Assembly: GCA_040387755.1 (NCBI GenBank)
Contig: JAZKDB010000001.1
Coordinates: forward strand, 372,001-436,000
DNA: 64,000 nucleotides
Reading direction: 5' to 3'
Source: Rurimicrobium sp040387755
Lineage (GTDB): Bacteria > Bacteroidota > Bacteroidia > Chitinophagales > Chitinophagaceae
The position numbers and the translations under genes are program-made. Shown here piece after piece: positions 61,101 to 64,000 of this stretch; positions within the stretch are counted from its first letter, which is position 1; each line of letters starts with the position of its first letter. The notes beneath the pieces were generated by a model, which was not told where the DNA came from, did no database searches, and saw nothing but the letters and a program-made list of their open reading frames with translations.

Positions 61101-64000
61101 TTGAAAACATTGAAGAAGCATAAGCATTATAATTTAGTTCTGAGGCCACTCAAATTCCTGATGGTCGTTTGTGTTTTCTTGTCTGTAAGTATCCGAAGCT
61201 TTGCACAGGAAGCTAAAACCAAAACCGCTGCAGACTCACTCAAATTCCCTATTTATGATCATAGCGAAAACCTCAATCCAGACGGTAAATCTACAGGTAT
61301 GGATTTGCAGGATCCCTCAAATTATTCCAAGAAAGTAGAGTACGATGCTAAAGAGAATAAATACTACTTTGTAGAAAAAGTAGGCGATGATTATGTAAGA
61401 ACACCTACCTATCTTACACAGGAAGAGTACCTGAAATACAGAGCAGACCAGGATGAGACCAGCTATTGGCGTCGCAGAATGGATGCCTTGACCATGTTTA
61501 ATAAAAAACCGGAGTTGCCGGTAATGTACAAGGAAGGTTTATTTGATCGGATTTTCGGAGGTACTGGTATTCAGGTTCGACCACAAGGAAATGTAGATGT
61601 AACCCTTGGCGGTAATTGGCAGAATATCAAAAATCCCGCATTGACACAGCGTCAGCAGAAGTATGGTGTATTCAATTTTGATTTGCAAATGAATATCAAC
61701 CTTATCGCTACAATTGGTGATAAGATGAAACTTAACATCAGCAACAATACCAAGGCTACCTTTGATTTTCAGAATATGCAAAGGGTAGAGTATACCGGTA
61801 AAGAGGATGAAATTATTAAGAAGATTGAAGCCGGTAATATTAGTTTTCCTTTAAAGAGTACTTTGTTGAGTGGTCGTCAATCTCTGTTTGGTTTAAAAAC
61901 TCAATTGCAGTTTGGAAGACTTTGGGTAACCACGGTGTTATCTCAGCAAAAATCAAAACAGAACAGTTTAACGGTTCAAGGTGGTGCGCAAACCCAACAA
62001 TTTACCATCAAGGCAGATGGTTATGAGGAAAACAAGAACTTCTTACTTGCCCAATATTTCCACGATAATTACAATAAAACTTTAAAGTCCTTTCCCGTTC
62101 TCAATTCCTTAGTCACCATTAATAAAATTGAAGTATGGGTGACAAACAGAACAGGTGTGGTCAACGGAGTGAGAAGCATGCTTGCTTTTATGGATCTTGG
62201 AGAGCACAACCCATATAATAAAAATTTTATTCCGGGAGGAGTGCCCCTCAATCTACCTGACAATTCAGCCAATGACTTGTATAGCAGATTGCAGCAATAT
62301 CCGGCTGCCCGACAACAAAGTGGTGCCATCACATCAATGAATTCTTTGGGTTTGCAGCAAGGCCTGGATTTTGAATTTACTACGGGTAGAAAACTTGCAC
62401 CTACAGAATATACATTTAATCCTCAGTTGGGATATATCTCTATTAATACACAAGCCAATCCTGATGATGTAATCGGGGTAGCCTTCAGGTATACTTATAA
62501 TGGCCGCGTCTATCAGGTAGGTGAGTTTTCGGAGGATTTACCCCCTGATACCACTAATCAGAGAGTTGTTTTTTTGAAATTACTTAAGGGTACATCAGCA
62601 CGTCCTAAATTACCAGTTTGGGATTTGATGATGAAGAATGTGTATGTGCTGGGCGGATTTGGTTTGTCAAGAGACAACTTTCGTTTGAATATATTGTATC
62701 AGGATCCCGGAGGAGGAGAGAAGAGATATTTACCCGAAGGTGAATCTGCTGGTATTCCATTAATAACTGTGCTGAATCTTGATCGACTTAATCAACAGAA
62801 CGACCCGTCACCGGACGGTGTCTTTGATTTTGTCGAAGGGATTACTATTAACACACAACAAGGCAAAATTATCTTTCCTGTACTGGAGCCATTTGGTAAA
62901 GACTTATTGCCTGCAATAGGTACTGATCCTGTATTGCAAAGAAAGTATCCCTACCAGATTTTATATGATTCTACCAAAACGGTGGCCCTGCAATCGCAAC
63001 AAAACAACCGCTACATTATGCGGGGGACTTATAAATCTGCCAGCTCTAGCGAAATATCACTTGGGGGATTCAATATCCCTCAGGGCTCTGTACAAGTAAC
63101 TGCCGGAGGGCAAAGGTTGACCGAGAATATGGACTACCAGATTGACTATGGCCTGGGCAGACTCAAAATATTGAATTCAGGTATACTGAATTCAGGTATC
63201 CCTATCAATGTGCAGTATGAAGATAATGCCACTTTTGGCTTTTTGCAGCAAAATTTTATGGGTACACGTCTTGATTATGTTTTGAATCAAAATCTGACTT
63301 TGGGAGGTACCTATATGCGTCTTACAGAAAGACCATTTACTCAAAAGACCAATATTGGTGAAGACCCCATTAAAAACACTAATGTTGGACTGGATGCCAG
63401 TTATCAATCAGAGTTTCCTTTATTGACCAGAGCATTAGACAAGCTACCTATTTATTCAACCACTGCAAGTTCTATTGTTACCGCTTCTGGCGAGGTTGCA
63501 GGCCTTTTCCCGGGCCATTCAAAAGTAATTGATGGTGTAGATCCCGGCGGTACTGTTTACATTGATGATTTTGAAGGTACACGTAGTTCATTTGATCTCA
63601 AGTTCCCGATTCAAGGCTGGAATATTGCTGCTACCCCCGCCAATGCCAGAGGAAAAGATGGGGCAATCCTCTTCCCTGAAGCTACTTTAGATACTCTGGC
63701 TTATGGTTATAACCGAGCAAAACTAGCATGGTATATGGTTGAGCCAACTTTGATTGATCCTTTAAGTGGGGGTGTGCCTGCCTATGTCAAAAATGATATC
63801 AATCAGCATTATATCCGTATGGTGCAGTTGCAGGAGATTTTCCCGCAAACCTCATATAATTCTCTTCAGAATGCTATCTCTACTTTGGATTTATCATTTT
63901 ATCCTCAGGAGAGGGGACCATATAATTATGATGCAAAGAATATTGATCCGACAACAGCCAAATTACTGAATCCCAAACAGCGTTGGGGTGGAATTACCCG
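61101..64000 (+). CDS. sprA: T9SS outer-membrane translocon SprA, N-terminal part (runs off window)
   Basis: An open frame without stop runs to the window edge (about 967 codons seen; SprA proteins usually exceed 2300 residues). The likely start is TTG 61101 (read as M-K-T-L-K-K-H-K-H); ATG 61161 falls inside the signal segment (F-L-M-V-V-C-V-F-L-S-V ... F-A-Q). Features seen are I-Q-V-R-P-Q-G-N-V-D-V-T-L-G-G and K-T-Q-L-Q-F-G-R-L near residues 155-280, D-Y-Q-I-D-Y-G-L-G-R-L-K-I near 680, and R-W-G-G-I at the edge. SprA/Sov is the giant barrel through which T9SS cargo leaves. The two T9SS-tagged proteins in this window are expected clients. Confidence 0.92.
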   Translation, partial: MKTLKKHKHYNLVLRPLKFLMVVCVFLSVSIRSFAQEAKTKTAADSLKFPIYDHSENLNPDGKSTGMDLQDPSNYSKKVEYDAKENKYYFVEKVGDDYVRTPTYLTQEEYLKYRADQDETSYWRRRMDALTMFNKKPELPVMYKEGLFDRIFGGTGIQVRPQGNVDVTLGGNWQNIKNPALTQRQQKYGVFNFDLQMNINLIATIGDKMKLNISNNTKATFDFQNMQRVEYTGKEDEIIKKIEAGNISFPLKSTLLSGRQSLFGLKTQLQFGRLWVTTVLSQQKSKQNSLTVQGGAQTQQFTIKADGYEENKNFLLAQYFHDNYNKTLKSFPVLNSLVTINKIEVWVTNRTGVVNGVRSMLAFMDLGEHNPYNKNFIPGGVPLNLPDNSANDLYSRLQQYPAARQQSGAITSMNSLGLQQGLDFEFTTGRKLAPTEYTFNPQLGYISINTQANPDDVIGVAFRYTYNGRVYQVGEFSEDLPPDTTNQRVVFLKLLKGTSARPKLPVWDLMMKNVYVLGGFGLSRDNFRLNILYQDPGGGEKRYLPEGESAGIPLITVLNLDRLNQQNDPSPDGVFDFVEGITINTQQGKIIFPVLEPFGKDLLPAIGTDPVLQRKYPYQILYDSTKTVALQSQQNNRYIMRGTYKSASSSEISLGGFNIPQGSVQVTAGGQRLTENMDYQIDYGLGRLKILNSGILNSGIPINVQYEDNATFGFLQQNFMGTRLDYVLNQNLTLGGTYMRLTERPFTQKTNIGEDPIKNTNVGLDASYQSEFPLLTRALDKLPIYSTTASSIVTASGEVAGLFPGHSKVIDGVDPGGTVYIDDFEGTRSSFDLKFPIQGWNIAATPANARGKDGAILFPEATLDTLAYGYNRAKLAWYMVEPTLIDPLSGGVPAYVKNDINQHYIRMVQLQEIFPQTSYNSLQNAISTLDLSFYPQERGPYNYDAKNIDPTTAKLLNPKQRWGGIT

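Noticed and set aside
1..64000. CRISPR array
   Set aside because: No regularly spaced direct repeats were seen; the only close repeats are the IS-end-like motifs near 25240-25490.

Overview
The window looks like chromosomal DNA of a Bacteroidota bacterium, most likely from the Chitinophagales/Chitinophagaceae side (inference). The grounds are a type IX secretion system (T9SS) translocon gene (sprA), two proteins with T9SS C-terminal sorting domains, many small outer-membrane barrels and lipoproteins, promoter -7 boxes of the TAnnTTTG type, and an infA-rpmJ-rpsM-rpsK-rpsD-rpoA-rplQ block.

Region 1 (1-1195): the tail of a probable glycosyltransferase, a tRNA-Asn with its own promoter and terminator, then about 800 bases without a credible gene. 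Region 2 (1196-25227): a very large same-strand locus of eight tightly packed genes. It holds a 974-aa outer-membrane barrel protein with a long coiled-coil section, a 390-aa secreted beta-rich protein, an OmpH/Skp-like chaperone, a lipoprotein, a 2274-aa RHS-like shell protein, a small secreted protein, a 3567-aa RHS/YD-repeat protein with a polymorphic toxin-like C-terminal tip, and a lipoprotein that is the natural immunity candidate. Almost every product carries a Sec signal, so the RHS proteins appear to cross the inner membrane by Sec and may use the locus-encoded barrel or the T9SS to reach the surface. This is the best candidate for a poorly described system here.

Region 3 (25228-27400) is a mobile-element scrapyard: an orphan copy of the RHS core, repeated IS-end-like motifs, an IS1-family transposase carrying an in-frame hairpin insertion, a RAYT (REP-associated tyrosine transposase), and decayed IS1 fragments. 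Region 4 (27409-42610) is mixed: a barrel protein, DUF6629 membrane protein, glycine-zipper lipoprotein, rmuC, cyanophycin synthetase, an MBL-fold hydrolase, valS, small secreted proteins, a T9SS cargo protein and lipoamide dehydrogenase. Region 5 (42694-48458, minus strand) has an isolated Hcp-like protein and a four-gene cluster: a CarbopepD-like protein, a small membrane protein, an ABC ATPase and an 1170-aa outer-membrane protein. Region 6 (48595-53941) has an Mrp/ApbC ATPase and the alpha ribosomal operon. The rpsD leader can fold into a hairpin plus an H-type pseudoknot, a good candidate for S4 autoregulation.

Region 7 (54236-64000): two small minus-strand envelope proteins, a helical protein, a T9SS protein with an intramolecular-chaperone (S74) domain, an enoyl-CoA hydratase, a barrel protein, ruvA, and the first 967 codons of sprA, which runs off the window. 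All calls come from reading the sequence; no database search was run.
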